Assembly: GCF_034119845.1 (NCBI RefSeq)
Contig: NZ_CP139420.1
Coordinates: 2,148,001-2,212,000, forward strand
Direction: 5' to 3'
Source of the DNA: Flavobacterium sp. NG2
Lineage (GTDB): Bacteria > Bacteroidota > Bacteroidia > Flavobacteriales > Flavobacteriaceae
DNA: 64,000 bases
Part shown: positions 16,410 to 25,839 of the stretch, piece after piece
Numbering within the stretch: the first letter of the stretch is position 1
Layout: each line of letters starts with the position of its first letter
Program-made: the position numbers and the translations under genes
The notes under the pieces: model-generated
The model's input: only the letters and a program-made list of their open reading frames with translations
Told to the model about the DNA's origin: nothing
The model's database searches: none

Positions 16410-19400
16410 ATGCATAAGGTCGCTGCTTTATTATTTGTTTTCTGTTTTATTTTGACTGGATTTTCGCAAAGCGAAATCTATAAATTCAAACATTTGTCTA
16501 CTCGTGAAGGTTTGTCTCAAACTTCTGCAATAACCATTATTCAGGATAATCTAGGACAAATATGGATTGGAACTAGAGATGGATTGAATAAATATGATGG
16601 CTCTAAGTTTACTGTCTACAGGCATAATAGGGCAAATCCTTTATCTTTAAGTAACAGTGATATAATTTGTTTAGAGCAAGATAGTGATGGATTTATTTGG
16701 GTAGGTACTGCTGTAGGATTAAACAAGTATAATCCCAAAAAAGATACTTTTAAATCGTATTTCAATAGCGCGAATAGCTCTTCTATACAAGATAATCTTA
16801 TATGGACTATCAAAGAATTATCCAATAAAGAATTATGGATAGGAACTCCTTTAGGGCTTTCGATTTATGATAAAGCTTCTGATTCATTTACATCAACCTT
16901 AGTTGACAATGCTATTTTGTCCATTTTTGAGACAAAAAGAGGAGCTGTTTTTGTCGGGACTAAAAATGGTTTAAAACAATTAATTTCTAAAACGGCAAAA
17001 GGATATTATTTTAAAACAATAAAGGGAACTGAAAATCTAAATGTACAGGAAATAATAGAAAGTCCTAATGGAAATTTGTTATTAGGCACAAGGGTTAAAA
17101 GTGTTGTAGAGTATGCTATAGAAACAGGAAAGGTATCCCCTTATTTTGATGAAGTTAAATTAAAAGATAAGAATAGAAATGTAAGGAAACTGCTTTTTGA
17201 CGAAAAAGGTAAACTATGGATTGGTACTTATGATGGCCTTCAAATAGCTGATAAAAATAAAGATATAAGAGTAATTTATAGCGATATAGATGACAATGAG
17301 ACTATCAATGATAATTTTATTAAATCATTATTTAAAGATCGTAAAGGGTCCATATGGGTAGGAACCTATCATGGGGGTATAAATCTTTGGGATAAATCAA
17401 ATATTAATTTTATTAATATTACCCAAAAACCTAGGAAATTAGGACTCAGTTTTAAAGTAGTTAGCTCTATTGTACACCATAAGAAACTCTTGTTTTTTGG
17501 AACCGAAGGAGGAGGTATTTCAATTTTTAATATAGATTCTAAAACTTTCGAATATTTAAATACCAAAAATACACCTGCACTTAAAAGTGATAATATAAAA
17601 GCATTGTATTTAACGAAAGATAATAATCTTTGGATAGGAACTTTTGAAGATGGATTTGTAGTCTATAATTTGGATACCAAAAAATTTAATGCTACTACTT
17701 TACATCCAAAGTTAGTTTCATACCTAGAAGGTGTTGGTGTTTATGCTATTCAACAAGATACCAATGGAGATATGTTGCTAGGGACTATCGGCAAAGGTTT
17801 GATTCGATATGATGTCAAAAATAATATATTTTCAATAATTGACTCAAATAGTAAGCCTAATGGTCTATTGTCCAACTTTATAAAGTCAATAAGAGTTGAT
17901 TCTAAAAATAATATTTGGTTAAGTACCAATAAAGGATTGAATGTAGTTAATACTAAAGGTCATATAAAAGATTTTTTTTATAATAAAAAAACACAAATAG
18001 GTTATAGTATGACCTATGTTTTTGAAGATTCCAAAGGCATTATTTGGACTGGTACTGAAAGTGATGGTCTTTTTAAGTTGGTTACTAATGACTTTAGACC
18101 TGTCGATATTAAACTTGAAAGTGCTACTTCAGTAATTGGTATAAGGAGTATTCTTGAAGATAATAAAGGTAATTTCTGGATTAGTACGGTCAATCAAGGA
18201 ATAATTTACTACAATCCGTTACATAATAAAGTAATTGCAAACTATACTTATAAACAGGGTTTAGCAAGTAATCATTATAATAATAATTCAAGTTTACGTA
18301 TTGGGGATTCTAATTTCTTTTTTGGAGGTCCCGCTGGAGCTGTTTATTTTGATGCAAATAAATTGGTGAAAAATAACTATTCCCCTCAAGTTATTATAAC
18401 CGATTTTAAAGTGAAAAATAAATCGATTGCGGTGAATGATCAGACTGAGTTACTTTCAAATACAATAACATTTACAAAAGAGATTGAACTTTCATATGAG
18501 CAAGGTAATTTCAATATTTCGTTTGCTATTCCAAATTTTATTAATAGAAATAGTAACCACTATGAGTATCGTTTAAAAGGCTTGGAAAAAGATTGGAATC
18601 AAACTTCGCAAAACTCCGTTTCTTATACGATTCAAAATCCGGGTGATTATACTTTTGAAATTAGAGGAATTAATAACGATGGTATTTCAAATAGTGTTCC
18701 AACAACTTTAAAAATCCATGTAAATCCTGCTCCATGGCGTACATGGTGGGCTTTTATGTTGTATGGGATATTTATATTTGGAAGTTTGTATTATTTACTT
18801 GGTATTTTAAAGTCTAAAGCCGAACTCAAACATCAATTAGATTTAGAAAAATTAGAAGCTGAACAGACTAAAGAGGTAAATAAAGCCAAATTGGAGTTTT
18901 TTACTAATATCTCTCATGAATTCAGAACACCACTAACTCTAATTCTAGGGCCTTTACATCAAATATTAGAAAATTATAGTGGGAATAGTAAGATGTATAA
19001 AAAATTAAAGGTCATTGAAAGTAGCGCTAATCATTTACTGCAACTCATTAACCGTTTGATGGATTTTAGAAAGTTAGAAAATAATTTAGTAAAACTTGAA
19101 ACTGCAGAAGGAAACATCGTTAAGTTTTTAAAAGAAATTTACCTCTCTTTTACAGAATATGCCAAGGACGGAAATTATGATTATAGTTTTGAAACTCCAT
19201 CGGATGAAATCCTAGTATATTATGATCGATATAAATTAGAACGTGTATTTTATAATTTAATATCAAACGCCTTTAGATATACTCCTAAGAATGGTAAAAT
19301 AATGATTAGGATTATTGAAGAAAAAGAAAAAATAGTTATTCAGGTTGAAGATTCCGGTGTAGGTGTTGCAAAAGAATATCAAGATAAAATTTTTGAGCGT

Positions 19401-20465
19401 TTCTTTGAAGTGTCAATAAATAACAAGCCTGATAATGATTATAATAAAGGAACAGGGATAGGTTTATCTATTGCTAAAAATATTGTTGATTTACACAAAG
19501 GTAAAATTTCAGTTAAAAGTAATACGGATGGTGTAGGTTCAATATTTTCGGTTGAACTCTCTCTTGGTCGTGAGCATTTGTTAGATGAAGAGATAATTCA
19601 GGATTTTAAATTTAGTGATGATTTATCACAGTATGTTGATCAATTAGAGGAACAAGCAGTGATTTTTGAAAATAATTTTTTAGAAGATCTGACTTCGCAT
19701 GAGAAACAAACTATTCTTTTGGTTGAAGATAATAAACAACTGAGAAAATTCATGCGTGATTTATTGATTGAAAATTACAATATTTTGGAAGCCGAAAATG
19801 GTAAAGTAGCTTATAAAATTGCCCAACAAGAACAAGTAGACCTTATTGTCAGTGATGTTGTCATGCCGATAATGACAGGTACTGAGTTGTGTTCTTTAAT
19901 TAAAGAAGATGTGCGAACCAGTCATATTCCTTTAATTTTATTAACCTCTCGTTCATCTTTAATTTATAAGTTAGAAGGTTTAGAAAGTGGTGCTGACGAT
20001 TATATTAGTAAGCCTTTCAATGTCGCAGAATTCAAATTGCGAATCCATAACTTATTGACTTCTATCAGTCGTTTAAAACAAAAAATGTCTTCAATAGATA
20101 CGGTTTCATCAGATGGCATAGTATTATCGTCTTTAGATGAAAAACTATACAAGAAAGCATTGCAAATCGTTGAAAATAACATTGGTAATGAGCAATTTGA
20201 TGTTCATTTTTTCTGTGAAGAATTAGGAGTAAGTAGGACAGTGTTGTTTAAAAAAATCAAAGCTTGGACAGACTTTACTCCAAATGACTTTGTACAACAC
20301 ATAAGATTGAAAAAAGGTGCTCAACTTTTAGAGCAAGGTAAGATGAATATTTCTCAAATTAGTTATATGCTAGGTTTTAAAAACCCAAAATACTTTAGCA
20401 AATGCTTCAGTAAGAAATTTGGAAAAACCCCTACTGAATACGTTAAGACCTTTCTAGATTCCTAA
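16410..20465 (+). CDS. Hybrid two-component system (HTCS) regulator
   Basis: A 1351-residue single-chain sensor/regulator. Order: signal peptide (1-~20); periplasmic two-component-regulator propeller repeats (~25-690, repeated LWIGTYDGL/IWVGT motifs); Y_Y_Y domain (~700-765); transmembrane helix (~777-800, WWAFMLYGIFIFG); HisKA with SHEFRTPLTL (His ~836); HATPase with NLISNAFRYTP and GTGIGLSIAKN; receiver domain with SDVVMP (phospho-acceptor Asp ~1149); AraC/HTH_18 domain at the C-terminus (GFKNPKYFSKCFSKKFG, ~1320-1340). All key catalytic residues are visible. HTCS proteins sense a specific oligosaccharide in the periplasm and activate their PUL. The AraC-type output domain fits the 10-bp-spaced direct repeats found upstream of ten genes here. 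The gene has no such repeat upstream itself. Confidence 0.96.
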   Translation: MHKVAALLFVFCFILTGFSQSEIYKFKHLSTREGLSQTSAITIIQDNLGQIWIGTRDGLNKYDGSKFTVYRHNRANPLSLSNSDIICLEQDSDGFIWVGTAVGLNKYNPKKDTFKSYFNSANSSSIQDNLIWTIKELSNKELWIGTPLGLSIYDKASDSFTSTLVDNAILSIFETKRGAVFVGTKNGLKQLISKTAKGYYFKTIKGTENLNVQEIIESPNGNLLLGTRVKSVVEYAIETGKVSPYFDEVKLKDKNRNVRKLLFDEKGKLWIGTYDGLQIADKNKDIRVIYSDIDDNETINDNFIKSLFKDRKGSIWVGTYHGGINLWDKSNINFINITQKPRKLGLSFKVVSSIVHHKKLLFFGTEGGGISIFNIDSKTFEYLNTKNTPALKSDNIKALYLTKDNNLWIGTFEDGFVVYNLDTKKFNATTLHPKLVSYLEGVGVYAIQQDTNGDMLLGTIGKGLIRYDVKNNIFSIIDSNSKPNGLLSNFIKSIRVDSKNNIWLSTNKGLNVVNTKGHIKDFFYNKKTQIGYSMTYVFEDSKGIIWTGTESDGLFKLVTNDFRPVDIKLESATSVIGIRSILEDNKGNFWISTVNQGIIYYNPLHNKVIANYTYKQGLASNHYNNNSSLRIGDSNFFFGGPAGAVYFDANKLVKNNYSPQVIITDFKVKNKSIAVNDQTELLSNTITFTKEIELSYEQGNFNISFAIPNFINRNSNHYEYRLKGLEKDWNQTSQNSVSYTIQNPGDYTFEIRGINNDGISNSVPTTLKIHVNPAPWRTWWAFMLYGIFIFGSLYYLLGILKSKAELKHQLDLEKLEAEQTKEVNKAKLEFFTNISHEFRTPLTLILGPLHQILENYSGNSKMYKKLKVIESSANHLLQLINRLMDFRKLENNLVKLETAEGNIVKFLKEIYLSFTEYAKDGNYDYSFETPSDEILVYYDRYKLERVFYNLISNAFRYTPKNGKIMIRIIEEKEKIVIQVEDSGVGVAKEYQDKIFERFFEVSINNKPDNDYNKGTGIGLSIAKNIVDLHKGKISVKSNTDGVGSIFSVELSLGREHLLDEEIIQDFKFSDDLSQYVDQLEEQAVIFENNFLEDLTSHEKQTILLVEDNKQLRKFMRDLLIENYNILEAENGKVAYKIAQQEQVDLIVSDVVMPIMTGTELCSLIKEDVRTSHIPLILLTSRSSLIYKLEGLESGADDYISKPFNVAEFKLRIHNLLTSISRLKQKMSSIDTVSSDGIVLSSLDEKLYKKALQIVENNIGNEQFDVHFFCEELGVSRTVLFKKIKAWTDFTPNDFVQHIRLKKGAQLLEQGKMNISQISYMLGFKNPKYFSKCFSKKFGKTPTEYVKTFLDS

Positions 20466-20538
20466 AATCATTTATTAGAAGTAAATCACATTTAGTTTAA
20501 AGTATTATTGAAGTTCTTGTTTAGTGCTTCATAACCAG

Positions 20539-20566
20539 CGAATAGGGACTTTTGAGTACCTATTCG
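20539..20566. promoter_or_regulatory. Inverted repeat downstream of HTCS
   Basis: An 8-bp perfect inverted repeat with a 12-nt spacer. GGGACTT occurs inside the spacer edge and again just after the second arm. There is no T tract, so it is not a typical terminator; it may be an operator or RNA structure. Confidence 0.35.
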
Positions 20567-20681
20567 GGACTTCTGTGCTCTAATGTTATTGTAATTTTAC
20601 CATAAAGTTAATGGTAGGAACATAAAGTTTTTCCAAAGATTTTAGTTCAGAAAGTTATATATAATAAATTATTAGAAGAGC

Positions 20682-20768
20682 ATGAAATTCAAGCAATCAA
20701 AATATTTAGAGCTGGTATTGATTTTTTTTGTGGCTATAATGTTTTTAGTGATTATTTATTTTCTCTGA
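20682..20768 (+). CDS. Possible 28-residue single-helix membrane peptide
   Basis: ATG at 20682 opens MKFKQSKYLELVL followed by a hydrophobic stretch (IFFVAIMFLVIIYFL) ending at TGA. A short basic N-terminus plus a ~19-residue hydrophobic helix is the pattern of real membrane miniproteins. It lies upstream of the susC promoter and downstream of the HTCS. No homologue is known to me, and chance cannot be excluded in AT-rich DNA. Confidence 0.25.
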   Translation: MKFKQSKYLELVLIFFVAIMFLVIIYFL

Positions 20769-20948
20769 TGTTTTATAATATAACTTTTTTAAGAACCCTG
20801 ATATTGACTACGTTATTATAGATTGTTTTATGTTTTTTTTATGATATAATTTGTAAGAACAAATCAAGGTAATCAGTAATTAGACGGTGTTTTTTTTGTA
20901 AGAGACATTTAAGTTCTAATAGGTATTTAACTAGTTATAGGTGGTAAT

Positions 20949-20993
20949 CAGTACAGAGCAGGATAGATGTACTATTAAGTTGGTGTAAAATTG
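20949..20993 (+). promoter_or_regulatory. PUL direct-repeat activator site and -7 box, upstream of susC
   Basis: CAGTACAG-AG-CAGGATAG (20949-20966), one of the best copies, then TAAAATTG starting 19 nt later (20986-20993). A transcription start would fall near 21000, about 60 nt before the susC ATG. Confidence 0.72.
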
Positions 20994-21060
20994 TATCTAC
21001 GTTAGAAAGGCTACAGTCTTGTTTGTCTCTCTAATAAAATAACCAATAAATATTAATTAT

Positions 21061-24000
21061 ATGTTAAAGCTAATTATGAAACAAAAAACTAAAAAGAAAG
21101 GTAGTTTTTTAGGTTTAGGATTAATGTTGATGCTGTTTTTTTCAATTTCAGCGTTTAATCTTCATGCCCAGGACAGAATTTCGGGGGTTGTTAAGGACGA
21201 GACTGGTTTTCCGCTCCCAGGTGTAAATGTTGTGCAAAAAGGTACAAAAAAAGGAGTGATAACAGATGCGCAGGGAAAATTTTCTGTACAAGTTACCGCT
21301 GGAGCTAAGGCTTTATTGTTTACTTATATCGGTTTTCAAGCTAAAGAAGTAGCAATTGGAGGTAGTAAAACAATAAATGTTACTCTTAAAGAGTCAGCTG
21401 AAGCTTTAGAGGATGTTGTAATTATTGGATATCAAAAAGTACAAAGGGAAAAGGTATTAGGATCGATAACAAGTGTAAAAGCAGAATCGATTGTACAATC
21501 GGCACCTATTGATGTATTGCAAGGGGTACAAGGTAAAGTAGCCGGAGTCCAAATTTTATCAAACAATGGTCCTGGTGAAGGATTTGATATCAGAATTAGA
21601 GGTATTGGTTCTATTAATGGTTCTACTAGTCCTTTGTATGTGGTTGATGGACAACAAACTTTTAATATTGATAACTTAAATGCAAGTGATATTGAAAGTT
21701 TTGAGATTTTAAAAGATGGAGCGACAACAGCACCTTATGGAGCTCAAGGAGCCAATGGGGTTGTTGTAATTACGACAAAATCTGGTAAAAAAGGAGATCT
21801 TAAAGTGGATGTTACGACCATCACAGGGGCAAATTCTTTGGTTGGGGCTGTGCCAGTGGCTAATGCTAAACAAAGAGTTTTCATGGAAAGAGTTTTAGAT
21901 GCAGGAAATACTTCCTTAACTAGACTGGATTCATTAAACTTAGGATACAGACAATCTCCTGATAACCAAAAATTAATCACAAGAACAGGTTTTAGATATC
22001 AAACCAATGTTTCATTGAGTGGTGGTGGTGATAAGTCTAAATTCTATTGGAATACAGGTTACTTAAAGCAAGACGGGGTAGTGCTTAATAGTGATTTTAA
22101 AAGAATTAGTACTCGTTTAAAATTGGATTTAACGCCTACTAAAAAGTTTAGTGCGGGTACTGTTATTAATATGACATTTGAAGAAACTAATGGAATTAGC
22201 TCTGGAGCGGTTTTAGGAAATTCATTAAATAGAATTCCTTATATCACCGTATATGAGCCAAATGGTGATCTATCTCCAACTCCAACAAATTTTAATGGTT
22301 CAGCTAATCCAGTACAACAATTGTTATTGCGTAAACAAAATAAGAGAGCTTATAAATTCAATATATTTAATTATGCGGAATACAAAATCTTACCTCAATT
22401 AACGCTTAAATCTACTTTAGGTTTAAACATGAGTTATACTAAAGAGGAAATGTATGCGCCTAAAGCACTTTTAGTAGGAGGAGGTACTACCGCTGACTCG
22501 CGTTCTACTGCGGCCGAAAGACATGCACTCGAATACAATGTACAACAAGATAATTTCTTGAATTTTAATCAAAAATGGAACAAACACAGTTTGTCTGCTT
22601 TTGGAGGTATGCAGGTACAAGCTTTAAGATATGAAATTTTAGGAATAGATACAGCTTTATCTAATGATTTGATTACGACTTTAAATAATTCAAATCTAGA
22701 TTTTTTAACTGCTAATCGTTTTTCAAGTTCAAATGCGTTGAAAGATCAAACCCAAAACTATGATCAAGGTCAGTTCTCACTATTTACAGGTTTCAATTAT
22801 GATTTTGATAGTAAATACTTAGTAGGGGCTACTATGCGTAGAGATGGTTCTTCTAAATTTGGTCCAAGTAATAAGTATGGTTATTTTCCTTCAGGATCTT
22901 TGGGTTGGAGAGCTAATAAAGAGAATTTTCTAAAAAATGTCTCCACTATTGATAACTTGTTAATTAGAGCGAGTTATGGTATTGTGGGTAATGACAGAAT
23001 TAGAGATTTTCAATATGAAGATCAGTTATCGCCTAGCGGACTATACAATGGAGTACTGGGTGTTGTACCTACTGTAGTTGGAAACAGTACAATTAAATGG
23101 GAATCAACAGCTTCGTCAAATATTGGTTTGGATTTAGGAATGTTCAAGCGTAGATTGAATTTCTCTGTAGATGCGTGGCTTAAAGACACCAAAGATTTGT
23201 TGGTAGAAACACGTTTGCCTCAGGAATCTGGTTTTTCAGTAATACAAGAAAACCGTGGTAATATTAGAAATAAAGGTTTAGATTTATCTATAAACGGTGC
23301 TATTATTAAAAACAAAATTTTTACATGGGATGCAGGGTTTAATATCGGATTTTTAGAAAACAAGGTAACAAAGTTAAATTCACCTATTATTAATGGCGTT
23401 TCAAGAATTGTTGAAGGACAACCTATAGGTAATTTTATAGGATATAAACAAAATGGTATTTACCAATATGATGAATCCAATGCTTACGATCCAACTTCAG
23501 GAGCTCGTTTGTATCCAAATTTTGATGCCAACGGTTTCTTTTTAGGGAATTATAATACTGCTGCTGGTCAAGCTTATAATGGACCAATTAGGCAATTGGT
23601 ACATGAGACCTCAGGAAATGTTCTTAAAGGGGGAGATTATATCTGGGAAGATACTAATAACGATGGTAAGATTAATACTGCTGATACGCAGATTTTAGGA
23701 AACGGTATCGCAACTACTTATGGAGGTTTAACTCAAGATTTTAAATACAAGAACTTCACTTTAGGATTGCTTTTTGATTATAGTTTTGGAAATGAGATTT
23801 ACAAACGTTATGACCATAATAGAAACAGTTTTAGAGCTACTACTATTACTCCTGCTCCAGACCGTATTGAACAAGCATGGACACAACAAGGAGATATTGC
23901 TACCTATCCTATTATAGCAGCAGGAAATAATAATGGTAGACCACAAAACTCATTCGATTATACAGCTGACAATACTGCTAACAGCTTGTATGTCGAGGAC

Positions 24001-24249
24001 GGAAGTTTTATCAAATGGAGGTACATCCGCATGGGGTATAACTTCTCTAAAGATGCTATCAAATCATTTAATATTGGCTTAAAAGCTGTATCATTAAATC
24101 TGCAGGTAAATAATATTTTGACTTGGACAAATTATTCTGGTTATAATCCAGAGTTTGGAAGTAGAGATAGTGTTTTACAACCAAGTGTGGATAACTTAAG
24201 ATATCCAAGTGATAGAGAGATTATATTAAGTTTAAGAGTACAATTCTAA
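21061..24249 (+). CDS. susC: SusC-like TonB-dependent outer-membrane transporter
   Basis: 1062 residues from 21061; an alternative start is the ATG at 21076 (MKQKTKKKG), which also gives a proper signal peptide ending near NLHAQ. A carboxypeptidase-regulatory-like domain follows (RISGVVKDETGFPLPGVNV, to ~115), then the plug (GVQGKVAGVQI, RIRGIGSINGS, PLYVVDGQ, ANGVVVITTKSG) and a 22-strand barrel ending in ILSLRVQF. It imports oligosaccharides across the outer membrane using TonB energy, in complex with the SusD encoded 10 bases downstream. Substrate is inferred to be an ulvan-type oligosaccharide from the neighbours. It is the first gene of a four-gene operon with susD and two FAS1 lipoproteins, and it carries the PUL activator motif. 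Confidence 0.96.
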   Translation: MLKLIMKQKTKKKGSFLGLGLMLMLFFSISAFNLHAQDRISGVVKDETGFPLPGVNVVQKGTKKGVITDAQGKFSVQVTAGAKALLFTYIGFQAKEVAIGGSKTINVTLKESAEALEDVVIIGYQKVQREKVLGSITSVKAESIVQSAPIDVLQGVQGKVAGVQILSNNGPGEGFDIRIRGIGSINGSTSPLYVVDGQQTFNIDNLNASDIESFEILKDGATTAPYGAQGANGVVVITTKSGKKGDLKVDVTTITGANSLVGAVPVANAKQRVFMERVLDAGNTSLTRLDSLNLGYRQSPDNQKLITRTGFRYQTNVSLSGGGDKSKFYWNTGYLKQDGVVLNSDFKRISTRLKLDLTPTKKFSAGTVINMTFEETNGISSGAVLGNSLNRIPYITVYEPNGDLSPTPTNFNGSANPVQQLLLRKQNKRAYKFNIFNYAEYKILPQLTLKSTLGLNMSYTKEEMYAPKALLVGGGTTADSRSTAAERHALEYNVQQDNFLNFNQKWNKHSLSAFGGMQVQALRYEILGIDTALSNDLITTLNNSNLDFLTANRFSSSNALKDQTQNYDQGQFSLFTGFNYDFDSKYLVGATMRRDGSSKFGPSNKYGYFPSGSLGWRANKENFLKNVSTIDNLLIRASYGIVGNDRIRDFQYEDQLSPSGLYNGVLGVVPTVVGNSTIKWESTASSNIGLDLGMFKRRLNFSVDAWLKDTKDLLVETRLPQESGFSVIQENRGNIRNKGLDLSINGAIIKNKIFTWDAGFNIGFLENKVTKLNSPIINGVSRIVEGQPIGNFIGYKQNGIYQYDESNAYDPTSGARLYPNFDANGFFLGNYNTAAGQAYNGPIRQLVHETSGNVLKGGDYIWEDTNNDGKINTADTQILGNGIATTYGGLTQDFKYKNFTLGLLFDYSFGNEIYKRYDHNRNSFRATTITPAPDRIEQAWTQQGDIATYPIIAAGNNNGRPQNSFDYTADNTANSLYVEDGSFIKWRYIRMGYNFSKDAIKSFNIGLKAVSLNLQVNNILTWTNYSGYNPEFGSRDSVLQPSVDNLRYPSDREIILSLRVQF

Positions 24250-24259
24250 TAAGAAAATT

Positions 24260-25819
24260 ATGAAAATATTTAAAATAAAACAAGCTGCACTTTTATTTGC
24301 AGCAGTAGGGATGCTTTATTCTTGCGATGATTTTGTGGAGGTAGAAGGAGAAAGTTTTATATCGACAGGTACTTTTTACAAAGATCAATCAGAGTTGGAT
24401 TTAGCCTTAGCTGGAGTGTATGACGGATTGCAAAATGCGTATTCTGATGCCAATTATGTTTTTGGAGAGTTTAGAGCCGATAGTTTTTGGCCAGCGCCAG
24501 CAAGTACCAATGTTTCTAGGAGTTCTTTCCATAATAGTACGATGGACGTTGGTGATGCTTCCCTAAGTTGGGCCGATTTTTACAAAACCATTGATAGAGC
24601 AAACAGAGTGATTATAGGAGGAGAAGCTTTGCAAGGTGCTGATCCTAATACCTTAGGGCAAGCTTATGCGATTCGCTCTAAAGTGTACTTTGATTTGATT
24701 CGTATCTGGAAGAATGTTCCTTTGTTTTTAGAGCCTATCAAAACTACTGCTGATTCTTATAAACCAGTGACTTCTTATGATGTGATTATGAATACGGTGG
24801 TGATTCCTGATTTGCTTAAAGCGGAAGCTTTAATGACAACGACAGCTTCACCATTTAATTTTTCAAAGGTTAGTGTATTAGCTCATAAAGCTGAAGTGTA
24901 TATGTGGTTAAAACAAGAGGGGGTGGCTGAGAAAGCTATTGAAGATTTAATAAGTTTGAAGGCACACAGTTTAGTTACCACTCCTCAAGCTTGGCAAGAT
25001 TTATTTTACAACCAATTTCCTACCACCGCTTTGCCTAATGCTCCAGGTAAAGTGCAAACAGGTACTGAGTTGATGTTTTCTATCCGTTATGATGTAGCTG
25101 ACGCAACAGTTTCTAAGTTATGGGTTTCTTGGGTACAAGGATCAATCGTTACAGTAATTTCACCATCAGTTGAAAATAAGTGGATTGAAAGATTTCCTCA
25201 AGATGAGGTTAGTTGGACAACAAAATACCCTACGACACCACCAGTGCTTAGTAGAACTACTACTGTAGGTGGTGTTACTACAGTAACACCTTTATACGGA
25301 GATTGGAGACAATTTGCTTCCAGACAAGGAGGAGACTTTTTGATTGGTATGGGATCAACAGCCATTGGTGAAGCTAGATTACACAAATGGACTAAAGATC
25401 GTTCTGGTATGCAAAGCAACTTAGATAGATCGGATGTGGTGATGTATCGTTATGCCGATATGATTTTATTGTTAGCAGAAGCTAAAGTAAAATTGAATAA
25501 ACCAACAGAAGCACTTGCTTTATTGAACCAAATTCGTACAGCTAGAAAATTACCTTTGGTTACTGTTGATGATTTTGGAGCAACAAAAGAGCAACAAATC
25601 AACTATATCTTAGATGAGCGTCAATTTGAGTTAATGGGTGAAGGAAAACGTTGGTGGGATTTGATAAGAAATGATAAAGTTTTTGAGTATGTAAATCCTA
25701 TTTTACAATCTAGAGGTATTAATGCAATTACACCAGACCGTTTGTATTTTCCAATTTATCAAACTCACATTATAGAGTCTTTGAACAGTTATAAACAAAA
25801 CACAGGGTGGGGATCTTAA
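24260..25819 (+). CDS. susD: SusD/RagB-like surface glycan-binding lipoprotein
   Basis: A 519-residue lipoprotein: the signal peptide ends in the lipobox MLYSC, with Cys22. The alpha-helical TPR-like SusD fold is indicated by the N-terminal SusD-like segment (GTFYKDQSELDLALAGVYDG, ANRVIIGGEAL, GQAYAIRSKVYFDLIRIW) and the C-terminal RagB/SusD domain (YRYADMILLLAEAKVKL, IRTARKLPLV, ILDERQFELMGEGKRWWDLIR). SusD caps the SusC barrel and binds the glycan at the cell surface. It starts 10 bases after susC and is followed 20 bases later by a FAS1 lipoprotein, so all are likely co-transcribed. Confidence 0.95.
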   Translation: MKIFKIKQAALLFAAVGMLYSCDDFVEVEGESFISTGTFYKDQSELDLALAGVYDGLQNAYSDANYVFGEFRADSFWPAPASTNVSRSSFHNSTMDVGDASLSWADFYKTIDRANRVIIGGEALQGADPNTLGQAYAIRSKVYFDLIRIWKNVPLFLEPIKTTADSYKPVTSYDVIMNTVVIPDLLKAEALMTTTASPFNFSKVSVLAHKAEVYMWLKQEGVAEKAIEDLISLKAHSLVTTPQAWQDLFYNQFPTTALPNAPGKVQTGTELMFSIRYDVADATVSKLWVSWVQGSIVTVISPSVENKWIERFPQDEVSWTTKYPTTPPVLSRTTTVGGVTTVTPLYGDWRQFASRQGGDFLIGMGSTAIGEARLHKWTKDRSGMQSNLDRSDVVMYRYADMILLLAEAKVKLNKPTEALALLNQIRTARKLPLVTVDDFGATKEQQINYILDERQFELMGEGKRWWDLIRNDKVFEYVNPILQSRGINAITPDRLYFPIYQTHIIESLNSYKQNTGWGS

Positions 25820-25839
25820 TTTTATAAAATAAAAAACAG

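Larger units (their letters stand above)
20466..21060. other. Long intergenic region between HTCS and susC
   Basis: A 595-base gap. It holds a hairpin CGAATAGG/CCTATTCG (20539-20546 and 20559-20566) in which GGGACTT is repeated, a possible 28-codon membrane peptide (20682-20768), and the PUL activator site plus -7 box (20949-20993). No larger coding frame is evident. Confidence 0.6.
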
